From positions 16,210,842 to 16,274,841 of the forward strand of contig CP075495.1 of the NCBI GenBank assembly GCA_021613535.1: DNA of 64,000 nucleotides, given 5' to 3'. Below, piece by piece: positions 35,553 through 46,394 of this stretch. The first letter of the stretch is position 1; every line of letters begins with the position of its first letter. The notes below the pieces were generated by a model. That model ran no database searches and was not told the origin of the DNA. It saw only the letters and a list, made by a program, of their open reading frames with translations. Source of the DNA: Adineta vaga (Eukaryota > Rotifera). The translations under genes and the position numbers were made by a program.

Positions 35553-35605
35553 TTCGATTTTATTTCGAGCTTTCGGTGAAAACTTTCACCATCATCAGGA
35601 AACAA
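35553..35605 (-). ncRNA. hammerhead-ribozyme-like motif of the Penelope-like element
   Basis: On the minus strand: CTGATGA (35598-35592), then a hairpin GGTGAA..TTCACC, then GAAA (35574-35571) and GCTCGAAAT. This is the hammerhead core order CUGANGA - stem II - GAAA. Penelope-like elements are known to carry hammerhead motifs in their terminal repeats, which fits its place between the GIY-YIG ORF and the 3' end. Stem III/I pairing is weak by eye, so self-cleavage is uncertain. Confidence 0.6.
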
Positions 35606-35828
35606 TAAACATATTAGAGAAAAACATACTGTATAAATACAAAAATGAAATGAAATTTGCTAATTGGTGTAATTATATTATATTCGAATATAATGTTCGA
35701 AGAACAATGTCTTTTGGCCAACAAAACGTCCATATGGACGACTTTAATGTAATAATATATTGTTATATAATTTTAATAATAAATATTTTAAATAATATAC
35801 ATAGTATAATATAATAATCATATAATAT

Positions 35829-36824
35829 TTAACCAAATATTTTAAGTTTATGTTTAACATCATTTAATGATTGACCGAAGCTATAATGTGTATATAAACT
35901 TTCTTTTACTATTCTTCTTCGCCAATTTGATTCATATGCTAAAATCTTTACATTATCAAAATCAAAAGAATGTTTATCTTGAAAAACATGTTTTGCTACA
36001 TGTGAATTTAAATCTTGTTTTTTGATATCTTTTTTATGTTCTTTAATTCTTACTTTTAATTCTCTGTTAGTTTCACCATAATAACTTTTATTACAATCTT
36101 TACATGGTATTTGATAAATTAGTTTTTTCTCTGTTTTATTTGTTTCTGTACCTTTTTGTTTAGTTAAAAATGTTTGTTTTAATGTATTAGTCTTTTTAAA
36201 AGCAATATTAATGTCTATATTATGAATATATCTTTTACATAGTTTTTTGATTTTTTCTGCTAAAATTATGGATTCTTGACCATAGTAAGATAACGTTAAA
36301 TATATTTTCTTTTTTGATACCAATGAATTCGTAGTATTTATAATATTGTTGTTATTTCGTTTTTCAATTATTTGTTTAGAAATTATTTGTCCTTCTTTTA
36401 ATCCTCTTTTAATTATATGAATCGGATATCCATTATCCTGTAACGTATGTTTTAACCGTTCTAATTCATCATTAATATATTGTTGTTTTGAACAAATTAA
36501 CATTATTCTAATTACAAGTGATCTGATGAGACTTATTTTATATTTTCTACATTGATTACTTTCATATAATAAATATAAATTAGTGTTTGTCGGTTTTTTA
36601 TATATATTCGTTTCATATCTTTTATTAACATGATCATTAATTACTAAGACATCTAAAAATGCTATTTGATTATGTTTTTCTTTTTCTACTGTGAATTTTA
36701 TATTATTATGCCATTTATTAATTTTATTCATCATATAATTGATATTTTGATCATTTTTAAATATACAAAAGATATCATCTACATATCTAAACCACACTTG
36801 TGGTTTGTTTGTTGTGAATCTTTT
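35829..36824 (-). CDS. Penelope-like polyprotein fragment: RT C-terminus plus GIY-YIG endonuclease
   Basis: The frame enters at the truncation point with TTNKPQVWFRYVDDIF, so the RT keeps only its YVDD motif and the thumb. Then follow a linker and a GIY-YIG domain: LIYQIPCKDCNKSYYGETN (CxxC, YYGET), ELKVRIKEHKKD (conserved Arg), HVAKHVFQDKH and RRIVKESLYTH (catalytic Glu). The C-terminal position of the nuclease and the CxxC are typical of EN+ Penelope-like elements. The upstream RT fingers and palm are missing, so this copy is dead on arrival. The remaining frame has no stops, suggesting a recent insertion. Confidence 0.85.
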   Translation of the reverse strand, partial: KRFTTNKPQVWFRYVDDIFCIFKNDQNINYMMNKINKWHNNIKFTVEKEKHNQIAFLDVLVINDHVNKRYETNIYKKPTNTNLYLLYESNQCRKYKISLIRSLVIRIMLICSKQQYINDELERLKHTLQDNGYPIHIIKRGLKEGQIISKQIIEKRNNNNIINTTNSLVSKKKIYLTLSYYGQESIILAEKIKKLCKRYIHNIDINIAFKKTNTLKQTFLTKQKGTETNKTEKKLIYQIPCKDCNKSYYGETNRELKVRIKEHKKDIKKQDLNSHVAKHVFQDKHSFDFDNVKILAYESNWRRRIVKESLYTHYSFGQSLNDVKHKLKIFG

Positions 36825-36825
36825 A

Positions 36826-38074
36826 TGACACCGTTTGGAGTTGTAAGCCCTTTAAACGGTGGTGCATAAGGGTGAAAAGTTGGATGTACATATTTCCAGA
36901 TATTGTTTCCTGTTGATATATAAGATGTATTGTCTTCCATCTTTTTCTGTAGAAAAAGTGATTTCTCCTCGTGATATTTTTGTTTAATAAAACAATATTT
37001 CTCTAATTTTTCTTGTGTTTTAGATCTTCTATATACGCGTCTTGCAATATTCTGTTGTCTTGCTAGTTGAACAAGATATGGTGGCCAAGGTGGTCTGTAT
37101 TTTTTAACTGGTATGTATTCACTTGTTCTATCCCATGTAGAGGCGAGAAAATTCGAGAATAGTTCGAAGAATGGATCCGGTTCGAAGTTGTAAACAATAG
37201 AGTTGAAGTATGGATAAAGACACGTTAGGAAATACGTAAATATTTTCCAATTTGTTTTTCGAAAGAAGTTCTTTTCTCCAGCTGATAGTGGAGTTTTCAT
37301 CAATACAGAATAGTGATCCGAAGTGCCTTCATTTAATGTTTCTGCTTTCCAACCATTAGCATTGTGAGTGATTCCAAAATCTATAATTGCTAGTGAACGC
37401 TTTGATGTCTCTTTATCCGTACGAATCATTTCACACCCAGTCTCATCTAGCCAATCTTTTAGTTGATAACCACAAGCGTTGTTGTGCGGACAGAGCCAGT
37501 CAGTATGCTTTGCATTATAATCACCGAAAATATAAAAAGATTTATTTCTTACTTTATCGAATAAATGTCGTGGAAACGGTTTGTCTGGTGGTATATAGAT
37601 AGCGCCTAGGAAAATTGTTTTTGGGTGTATTTCGAGTTCGATTAAAATAAAATTTGTTTGCTTGTCTACCACCTTGGTTTTTAGTGAGTCGTGAACAAGT
37701 ATTGCTACACCTCCAAATGCGTTGGTTCCCTCTTGACTTATCCAGTAATAAGACGTAGTTTTGGGTAGATTTCTAATTTTTGATCCAACACCCGTTAATA
37801 TACAAATTTGAGGAATGTATGTAGATAAAAGGATATCCAGATCAGCAGTATGGGTGCTTAGACATTGACAATTATAGAGAATGAGAGAAAGATTTTCACA
37901 CGTTACAGTTGGTCGTTCTTTACGCCATAATTTAGAAATACTAGAAATAGATGCTCGATTATTCCATTCCTCAAAAATTGCTCTTAGAGTTCTCTTTTCT
38001 ATGCTGCTACCTTGATAACTTTCACAAACATTGATATCAACAATTGGTGAATAGAAGTGAAAACTAGTGTTCAT
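36826..38074 (-). CDS. LINE ORF2, apurinic-type endonuclease half
   Basis: It starts MNTSFHFYSP, overlapping the ORF1 stop by 11 bp. Endonuclease/exonuclease/phosphatase motifs appear in order: LILYNCQCLS (Asn), PQICILTGVGS, FGGVAILVHDS, FYIFGDYNAKHTDW (Asp/Asn), IIDFGIT and GTSDHYSVL (Asp-His). In related LINEs the second motif carries the catalytic Glu (TE); here it reads LTGVG, so the Glu is not where expected. A spacer leads to PFKGLTTPNGVIKDS, the junction to RT, where the Penelope-like element interrupts. The function is nicking of target DNA to prime reverse transcription. Confidence 0.85.
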
Positions 38075-40064
38075 TGATTAATTGATCGTTTGGGTACATA
38101 CCTCTGAGTAACAATTCATTTTGTTTGTCCATGATGATTTTAAGTTTATGATGATGTTCGTCAAGTAGCAGCAGTCGCTTGTTGAGTGTGTTTATTGTAG
38201 AATTAACTGTTTTAATTAAGGATTCTCTTGCTTGTTTTTCTTTTTTGTTAATTGTTTCTTTATTAATATCTTCCAATACTTCACCCATTATCTGGATAGC
38301 TTGAATTATTGGTGGTAATATTTCACTGACATTTGTGTACATCTCTGACATCGCTTCCGTTTGAGTTTTAATTTGAATATTGAACAGTTGCCATTCTTCT
38401 ACCATTTTTTGTGTTTGTTTGTCATGTTCCTCTCTTATCTGTTTAAATTCTTTTTCATGTTCTCTTTTTAGGTTGTGTAACTTTTCATATAACTTCCTCA
38501 TCTCTGAATTCCATATCGTCGTTGTATTAAATGCAGCACTTGAATTTGGTGTTAACGACGGCCATGTGCTGTGATCATTGGTATTTGCATTAAATTGATT
38601 TAATTGTTGAATATGTGCAAGATTTCTACCACTATTTTCATTGATCAAGATTTTCTTACGTTTTTGGTCACGATATTGTTGTGGAATATAAAACTGAATA
38701 TTAGGTGGTAATAAATATGAATTGTGTTTTAATTGTTGTAGTAATTCTTCTCTAAATTTAGATATTATTGGACATGCGTAACTTGTTGCTTCATGATCGC
38801 CACCACAATGATAACATTTTACATTACAAGTAAAATGTTCTGCTCTGTTACTTCTGTCTTCACCACATCTTTTACATATATCGATGGCTGATTTACAGTT
38901 TTTCTTAATGTGACCTGGTGTATTACATTTGTTGCATAATAAAATTCTTGGTGATGGTAGAAATTCGTCGACTTCATATAGATGACCATTTATGACGAAC
39001 TTACCAGAAACTAATATTTTGTCATGCTCTTCTTTTGATAATAAATCAACTCTGATATGTCTCGAATAATTTGTTATCGTACCTAACATTTCTTCTACTG
39101 CATACACACTTTTTATTCTTTCTTTAACAATAATTATTATATCTTCAATTTTGATTTTGTTATCAATAAATTTTAATATCAATGCATTTCTTGCAGGTAA
39201 TTTTGAAGGTAAAATTGGTTCAATTTTCGTATTATTAATCGTCTCTGGATAATTATTATTGTCGCACATAAAAATAAATAATTCAATGTATTTCGTGAAA
39301 CAGAGTAAGTTTCCATTGGTGTCCACCATGTAATGATCAAATCCAAGCGGATTAGAATATTGTGAATTTAATTTCTTAAAATTTTGTTCGATCTGTTTCA
39401 GGAATTCCTTGACAATTAGTGATGCTTCATCTTGTGTCTTTAGTGTTGGTTCACATTTAATTTTTATTGGTGAAAAGCGTTCTTCAACAGCATACTTCAT
39501 CGCATGCCGTGATACATAAATTTGGTCTTTAGTCATACTTTCCCATCGTCCTTCGACATTTCTTCTTTCGCACATCTGATTTTTTTCTCTTTCATTGTTA
39601 CTAGTTAATTTTTGTGTATTATTCATAGTATCATATTGATTGCTGCCAAAGTTTGACAACTTTTGCTTGTTTCTTCTTTCCTCTTCCTTTCGTTCTTCGT
39701 TCTGTGATATATTTCGTGTTGAATTCTTCATTTCAGTCCGACCATGCCTATATGTAGACGATGTTATTGTTCTACCTTGTACAAAGGCATCAGTACGTGG
39801 TGTTTTGATTCCTCTTCTATTTGTTCTGGATTTTATAGTCCATCGATTGTCTTCATGTTCACTTTCAGCTTCAGGAGAATATTCAGATTCTTCAGGATTG
39901 TTATCTATTTTACTTTGGGTTCTTTTTAAAGACGAACTGCCATTTTCCTTGTTTGTTCTACCATTTCTCTTGTTTGTTTCATGACTTTTTTTAACGTTTT
40001 CATTGTCACACATTCGGTCTTTGGCTTCTTTGCTCATGTTTGCATAATAATTATAATTATTCAT
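38064..40064 (-). CDS. LINE ORF1, zinc-knuckle nucleic-acid-binding protein
   Basis: A 666-aa frame. The N-terminal third is highly charged and Asn/Arg-rich (SEYSPEAESEHEDN). Three cysteine knuckles lie near residues 378-430: CNKCNTPGHIKKNC, CKRCGEDRSNRAEHFTC and CYHCGGDHEATSYAC. A Glu/Lys/Gln-rich coiled-coil-like region (about 510-560) and a further helical region follow. This is the Gag-like ORF1 of Jockey/I/R1-type LINEs, which coats the element RNA. It ends INEH then TAG, overlapping ORF2's ATG. Confidence 0.88.
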   Translation of the reverse strand: MNNYNYYANMSKEAKDRMCDNENVKKSHETNKRNGRTNKENGSSSLKRTQSKIDNNPEESEYSPEAESEHEDNRWTIKSRTNRRGIKTPRTDAFVQGRTITSSTYRHGRTEMKNSTRNISQNEERKEEERRNKQKLSNFGSNQYDTMNNTQKLTSNNEREKNQMCERRNVEGRWESMTKDQIYVSRHAMKYAVEERFSPIKIKCEPTLKTQDEASLIVKEFLKQIEQNFKKLNSQYSNPLGFDHYMVDTNGNLLCFTKYIELFIFMCDNNNYPETINNTKIEPILPSKLPARNALILKFIDNKIKIEDIIIIVKERIKSVYAVEEMLGTITNYSRHIRVDLLSKEEHDKILVSGKFVINGHLYEVDEFLPSPRILLCNKCNTPGHIKKNCKSAIDICKRCGEDRSNRAEHFTCNVKCYHCGGDHEATSYACPIISKFREELLQQLKHNSYLLPPNIQFYIPQQYRDQKRKKILINENSGRNLAHIQQLNQFNANTNDHSTWPSLTPNSSAAFNTTTIWNSEMRKLYEKLHNLKREHEKEFKQIREEHDKQTQKMVEEWQLFNIQIKTQTEAMSEMYTNVSEILPPIIQAIQIMGEVLEDINKETINKKEKQARESLIKTVNSTINTLNKRLLLLDEHHHKLKIIMDKQNELLLRGMYPNDQLINEH

Positions 40065-43000
40065 GTGTATTTATATATTTGATAACACTAATAATGTTGA
40101 ATTAGATGAGTAATCGCAGGATAAATATTTTTAGAAATATACACATTTGTCACACGATATACGTGTGTCAACAGAGGAGGAACGATACGTCCATCTTCGA
40201 CGTATGTGATCAACCGAGTTACTTCTACAATACAATTCTCAACGATACAGCTTGCCAGTTGATTTTTTACTATATCGTTCATTCGATCAAGAACACGAAA
40301 TGCGCCTTCTGATTTGTCATTGCTGATTTACCACTGTGTATTTTCTAAATTATCGATAAACTTCATGCACATTAGAAAATCAAATTGTACAATTCTAACA
40401 AGCCGTATTTATAACCGATCCGTTGTGGAACCTGACCTTTTTTAGGGATTTTAATTTTAAAAAATACATAGTTAGTTTTATTTGATCATGTTGAGAATAA
40501 GTATTTGAAAATATCAATACATTTTCGACTAAAAAATTGAGATCATTAATTAATCGATAATATGGTATACAAAAAAAATGAAGATATTTTTTTCTTTCTG
40601 TATGAAAAAATATCATTATGCTTGAATGAGATTTGAAAAAAATCATGCTCGCAAAACGATCTGAAAAGTCGATAGACACAACTAAAACATTTGAGATGGA
40701 AATGATTTGAATAGAAATGTTGAACGAATTAATATTTCCAGTTAAAATGCAGAAAAAAAATTTTAACTTTCATTTTGCAAAAAGATAACAAAATCAAAGT
40801 CACATCTTTGTTAAAACGATACTAAACCATACATCAAAAAACAAGCATAAAGAAAAAGGATGACATTAATTGATAATCAGTGTAATAAAAAAACGTGCTA
40901 AAGAGCAGTATATTGAATCGAAACCCTTGGAAATCATTTATCTTGAACATGAATCATAAAAAGAGGAAAATTTGTAATGAATTTCACCAAATGAAAGTAT
41001 CGCATCATAAAAAGATTTGAACAGAAAAAAACTCAATTTTAATTTCTAAGCAAGAACTTAAATTTAAATAATCAAGTATTTTTCTATACTTGATAGGTCA
41101 AAAAGAAAATATAAAAGAAATAAACTCAGAACAATGCCAAGTCAATTAATCTTATTTAAAATAAACAACATGTCATGACGAATATTGGTTGTACATGAAT
41201 AATTGTTCTTTCAAACAAGATAAGAAAAGAGAATGATTTTATATTCTAACGTATTGTTTCGTTTTTCAACATTCGAGCTGTTGTTCATCATTCTGAACTG
41301 ATATGAATCAGTATAATTTTTAAAAAGTTGCTTCAAGCATCAGGAGCAAAGATAATTTCATATTACAAAATTATAACTGTTATCATATCAACTAAAAACT
41401 TCATTTTTCATACCCATTTAACATATAATCAATAAATTCTGTATTTTTGAAAATAAGAAGTATTTTTTCAATAATATATAGGTAAGTCGTGTTCTTTTGT
41501 TTCAATTAAGGTAAATATCAATTTAATTTAATAAATAAAGTAAGATTTATTTTATTCGAAGAAATAAAAGATATATCCTAATCGATTTATCATTTTGATT
41601 AATGAAATGAATATATTTTATCGAAAAGTCTTTTCATTTGTTAAAAATAGAAATGCCTTAGTTGACCTTCCACAGCGGAAAAAGAGTTCGTCTGTCGTTT
41701 GATTAAATTTTGATTTGAAAATAAAAAAATGCAATGTGAATTATATCATTGATTGATTTCATAAATTTTCAAAATGAATATCCTAAACTGTGAACAATTT
41801 TTCCCTAATTTACAATTCATCGTATGTGAAATTCTAAAAAAATGAAAAATCAGATCTATTGTTAGCAACTGGATCTATTACTGTATATGTTTCTGATACT
41901 TTTTTTCTCATCTGCTCCATTTATCGATGAAAATTCTAACTTGTTTTAACATTTATAACAGCTTCTATCGCTAATTGTTGAGCTGCTTTATTCTTGATAT
42001 TTTTCAATCTAGAAACTACTTACACAACTTTTTTTCTTCGTTTTTATTGTTTATTTAAGAACATCAATCTATCTCATATGTTAGAATGATCAGTTCGATT
42101 GTATCTCTTTCAGTATAAAATTTGAAATCAAAAATTTCTTTCATTCGAAAAGAGTTAACGTAAAAATTCGAACCTTTCAATTTTTTCTTATTTCGTATGT
42201 TTATGACATCTACCGATCATCTTTTCACATCGTATTTAAATTTAGCTTTGAGAACTAAGATATTTAGTAGATTTTAGCGAATTCTAGTGTAGGATCAGAG
42301 ATTTGAATAATGTTAATTCATTATATTTCTTCTTCACGATTGTAATCATGTATATCTTAACATTTCGATCATATTCAGTGGGAATTTTCTTAACCTATTT
42401 TTTCACAATTCATCATGATCGATTCGTCATCCATCGTAATTTAAATCTACGAAACGAACATAGATATAATCGTATCCACTAGTATTTATGAAAAAAAATC
42501 TTTCTAATGAGAATGATCAAGTATCATATCCCCCATTTAGAATTTAGTTTTGTTATTTCTATTTCGTTATCAATGTTAGAATATGCTTTCTTAAATGACA
42601 TCTGATGAATAAATAGATAGATGCGATATATTTTTCGTTGCATAAGTTCTTGAATTGATTCATATTTTTACTAGATCATCGCATGAGGAAACATATAGAT
42701 ATACTGACAATAATCAGTTTTATTTTAAAAGCTACATCTATGATTTATTAGATTTAAATATTTGCATGAAATAAGATTTTAATATTTTTATTATTTTGAA
42801 AATTTGGAATGTTCGTTTTTTCAAAACTTTGATTTTGATTATATAGATATATACATATTGTTCATAGCAATGATCATTACGTTGTTGATGTTCTTTTTTT
42901 TAACAAATAACAATATGTTATTTTTCACGAATTTTGGTAAAAAAGACTTTTTTTATGAAAAAAAGCATAGAAAAATCTAAATTTGTACATATTAATTTCT

Positions 43001-43279
43001 TCTATGGTCTTTATTATAAAATCTAATACTACGTGTATTTCTATTTTTGGTACATTGAAAGTAAAGAGAAGACATGGAAAAATCAGCTACTCACGTGTAA
43101 ATCTGAACGAGAGATGATACTCTGTTTTAATTATAGTTATTGATTTGATGATATACCAAACCAATTCAATAATAATATACATATTTAATCTTAAAAATAT
43201 TTTTTTAATTAGAATCTTTTAAGCAAATAATTTTTTTGAAAAATATAATATGTTTTAGATCATAACATAAAAACGAAAT
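40065..43279. other. 3.2 kb AT-rich region, no gene seen
   Basis: The first few hundred bases probably include the LINE 5'UTR. The rest is very AT-rich with only short frames. I found no splice-linked coding pattern, tandem array or paired inverted ends. Promoter sequence for the OTU-containing gene should lie near the right end. Confidence 0.45.
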
Positions 43280-44700
43280 ATGAACAAGCAATGTATTTTT
43301 TGCACTATGTTGTGTGCAAGTTATTGTTGCGCACAATGTAATCAAATGACGCGTGGTTTAAAATTCACACGTTTACTTCAGCGTTTGGAAAGATGTTCTG
43401 AAAGTATCATGTACCACGACGAAATCAATTCTGTTGCACAACGAATTAAACAAGTAAGTTTATTTCACGACGATTAAATTAAAAAATTAAAATATTCTAG
43501 GTGGATTTAATTACGTTACCATTTCAATTTTCTCCTGCTCATGTTTTCAATGAAACAAAGCATGTAGTAGATGTGGTCGCCAAAGAATATCTTCAAAAAG
43601 CGACTGATGATACACATCATCTTGTTCCTGTTGATGTTCTTGGCGATGGAAATTGTTTATACCATTCTATTGTTGTTCTGATGGACAGTCCATTGGTAAC
43701 AGCTATTGAACTACGAGGTACAATTTCTTTTCTTTGATGAAATACTAAATTTATTTTTAAAATATTTTTAGTTCGAACTATCCTGGAACTTATAACTAAT
43801 GAAAATTATTATCAAACTATGTACTCACAATATGTGGGACCTACTGATGTCGCTATTAAAGCTATTTGTAAGAATTATACGTTTTCTGAATTATATGAAA
43901 TTGCTGCATTAAGTAATGTACTACGATGTAACATACGAAGTGTGTATCCAAAAATTGATTTTCAACACTATATGACAATTTGGGATAACCTTTTTACACC
44001 CATTCCACCGGTTATTGCCAATTGTAACATTGCGATTTTATGGTCAAACGCCTTGAATGAAAAAGATGTTAGAGAAATACACAATGGCACGTGGAGACCA
44101 AATCATTTTGTTCCACTTCTATCGCCATCTATTCTTAATGAGTTGAACAGTCAATCAACATTACTTGTCGTGGTAAGTCACCTATCTGTAAGTAGAGAAG
44201 CGAGCACTTCGAAACTTTTCTTTAGACTCCCGAAAAGAGAACGTTCAAGAACAATGCTGTTACTCAAATAAGAATACCTGAATTTCGATCGTCTCTTAGT
44301 AGACGTTTACGAAGTGAAGGCAACATCGGAAATGATTTTGCTCAATCAAATATTTCAGATTCAATGCAAAAGGAAAATAATGATAAAGAAGAACGACGTC
44401 ATATTCAACTTCAGAAGCAAAGAGAACGTAATCGATCGAGTCGAATGAATGAAAAAGAAGAACAGCGGCAAGTTCGTCTACATAAGGAGAAAGAACGAAG
44501 TCAATCAAATCGGATAAATGATACAGAAGAGCAACGTCAAATTCGGCTCGAGAAGATGAACGAAAGAAACCGGTTGAGTCGAACAGACGAATCAGAAGAG
44601 CAGCGTCAAGTTCGACTGGAACAACAAAAAAAAAGAAGTCAAGCGAATAGGACTAAAGAGAAACTTGAAAAACAAACTAATGAAAAATTGGCGCTATAAA
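43280..44700 (+). pseudogene. Helitron-like ORF, N-terminal OTU cysteine-protease part
   Basis: Exons about 43280-43453, 43501-43717, 43772-44173 and 44226-44700. A Cys-rich start (CIFCTMLCASYCCAQC) is followed by the OTU fold: VLGDGNCLYHSI supplies the catalytic Asp/Cys (near 43654) and WRPNHFVPLL the His (near 44100). The next exon has a Glu/Arg-rich repeat of about 24 aa (EEQRQVRL.K..ERS.SNR) likely to form a coiled coil. The frame breaks at the short A-run near 44683. OTU proteases remove ubiquitin, and OTU domains are a known accessory of some Helitron and retroelement proteins. The OTU active site itself is intact. Confidence 0.75.
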
Positions 44701-45188
44701 AGACAATATTCGTTCATCATGGTCGGAACCAATTCCTCGTGATTTAAAAGAAACTCGTTTGCAGCAATTTTTAGAACAGATGTCCATGTCGAAACTAGCT
44801 GAAGCTACTTGTGCCGTTTGCAATATTCGTACTTCAGCAAAAGATGCGAAGAAAATACCAATCTCAAGAATTTCAAATATGGATTTGCTTAAAGTTTCTT
44901 ATCTTTTCTTTATTTATAATAGGACCGGATTCATTGAACACTCCTGCTAAATCATCACAAAACAATATTTATACTGCGTTACGCACTATTGATTTGACAG
45001 GCTTCGCAGAAAAAACATATCAATCACCTAATTTTTCAACACCAACAAAGCAACATCTACCTTCTCCATCAATTCCTTACAAGTCTCCATTGATTCCATT
45101 TCGATCACCTTCAATTCCTTATAGATCACCAGTACCGAGTCCATTGAGACAAACACAAACACATGATCGATCTGTATCTGATATGTAA
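44700..45188 (+). pseudogene. Helitron-like ORF, C..C segment and Pro/Ser-rich linker
   Basis: After the frameshift the protein continues WSEPIPRDLKETRLQQFLEQ and CAVCNIRTSAKDAKK, resembling the Cys-pair region that precedes the Rep domain in many Helitron proteins. A short intron is followed by a Pro/Ser-rich stretch with near-repeats (IPYKSPLIPFRSP, IPYRSPVPSP). The HUH nuclease would be expected here; no H.H motif is seen. Confidence 0.55.
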
Positions 45189-45235
45189 CAATAGTTTTTA
45201 ATAAAAATAAAATATCTATTAATCATTTTTAGATA

Positions 45236-45938
45236 TTGATGTTTCATATAATCCATTAAATTTACCTCCAGTCTGTTTATCAATTCCAAATCCTTCATCG
45301 CCTAACTTCATGTCACGATTTCGTGCTTTTGTCGTTCTGCTTGTTGAATGGTACAACACTCACAAACATACTGACACATGTTTTAAATATTATGATCCTA
45401 ATCGAGATGGCAAAAAAGATTGTCGAATGAATATGCCACGAAAATTAGTAGCAAGCTCCACAATCGATCCAGATACAGGTCATATCTCAATGCGACGATC
45501 ACATCCATGGATCAATAATTTCAATGAATATCTTATATCAGCTTGTCGTTCCAATATGGATATTAAATTTATTTGGACTGGTAATGATGCTAAAGCTTTA
45601 GTCTATTATATTACCGACTACGTTACGAAGATGAGTCTATCTTTTCATGATACATTTTCTCTTGTTCAAAAAAGTGTCGCATCATTACAAAATCCAAACA
45701 ATAAGTTGGATAATGAAAATGTAATCGAAAAATCGCGTAAACTCGTTTTACGTTGTTACAATGCACTTGCTTCACAACAAGAATTGTCTGGTGTTCAAGT
45801 TGCATCTTATCTTATGAATTTCGATGATCATTATACGACACATAAATTTCAAGGTCTTTATTTAATTCAAACTGAACGATATTTACAAACTGAATTAAAT
45901 GAAATTCGTGCAAAGCAAAATCCTCAATTAACATCACA
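45236..45938 (+). pseudogene. Helitron-like ORF, domain following Rep
   Basis: Contains MSRFRAFVVLLVEW, HKHTDTCFKYYD, CRMNMPRKLV, then N..Y rich blocks WINNFNEYLIS, RSNMDIKFIW and YYITDYVTKM. These match the conserved order C...CR...P, R.N.DI, YYITDY..K that follows the HUH motif in Helitron-like proteins. It opens after an acceptor at about 45235 and ends at a donor (CACG/gtaaac). No lesion lies within this exon. Confidence 0.68.
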
Positions 45939-46021
45939 CGGTAAACCTAATTAGCTTATTATATACGCTTGTTTTTTAATTGACTCTCATATAATGACAA
46001 TCTTTTTTTCTATATGTACAG

Positions 46022-46130
46022 CGTGAGATGCAGATAGAGAGAGAGGAGAGAGAGAAGAAAAAAAGATATGTAGCTAAGAGAGGAGGAAATAAAGAGGGAG
46101 AGAGAGGAAAAGAAAAAAAGAGAGGAAGAA
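46022..46130. repeat. purine-rich (GA)n-like stretch in Helitron intron
   Basis: Over 100 bp of almost only A and G (gagagagaggagagagagaag and variants) lies inside the intron at about 45939-46394. Noncoding low-complexity sequence. Confidence 0.75.
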
Positions 46131-46394
46131 AAATAAATCACGATAGACACAATATGAACAGCAAGAAAATTGACCTATGATGATCAATTAACAGCAGTCG
46201 CACATATTAAGAGATGAAGGAAAGAGGAATAATGAAAAAGAAGGACGACGGAATTTATAAACAATCTGTGAGAAGTTAAACAAAAAGAAACAATCAACTT
46301 GATATATTTATCATACAAATTCTTCTTGATATGTGAAAAGATGAAACAGTCCATTTATGATGATTAAAAAAATATTTTTTTTTTCACATATAGA

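Larger units (their letters stand above)
35500..36826 (-). mobile_element. 5'-truncated Penelope-like element nested in the LINE
   Basis: The left limit of Penelope sequence (its 5' truncation) is near 36826, where the LINE frame NGVIKDSQQ ends and TTNKPQVWFRYVDD begins. Its 3' end is near 35500, where LINE frame resumes (IADALANHYE). It holds the end of an RT, a GIY-YIG nuclease, a 3'UTR and a hammerhead-like motif. Removing it would join two neighbouring parts of LINE ORF2, so the nesting order is clear. Exact ends are uncertain by some tens of bases. Confidence 0.8.
33701..40064 (-). mobile_element. LINE (non-LTR retrotransposon), two ORFs, split by a Penelope-like insertion
   Basis: On the minus strand: ORF1 (40064-38064), ORF2 endonuclease part (38074 to about 36826), a foreign insertion (about 36826-35500), ORF2 reverse transcriptase part (about 35500-33920), a 3'UTR and an A10 run (T10 on plus at 33701-33710) that is probably the tail. 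ORF1 and ORF2 overlap by 11 bp (ATGAACACTAG), implying coupled or recoded translation. The EN-RT order with a zinc-knuckle ORF1 fits the Jockey/I/CR1-like group. The 5' boundary beyond 40064 and the target duplication were not found. Confidence 0.85.

Noticed and set aside
35501-35605. Apparent N-terminus MFPDDGESFHRK of the LINE reverse transcriptase ORF
   Set aside because: This stretch is the hammerhead/3' end of the inserted Penelope-like element read in frame. Real LINE sequence resumes near IADALANHYE.
36779-36825. Last residues (TNHKCGLDM) of the LINE endonuclease ORF
   Set aside because: These bases belong to the Penelope-like RT, read in another frame (KPQVWFRYVDD).
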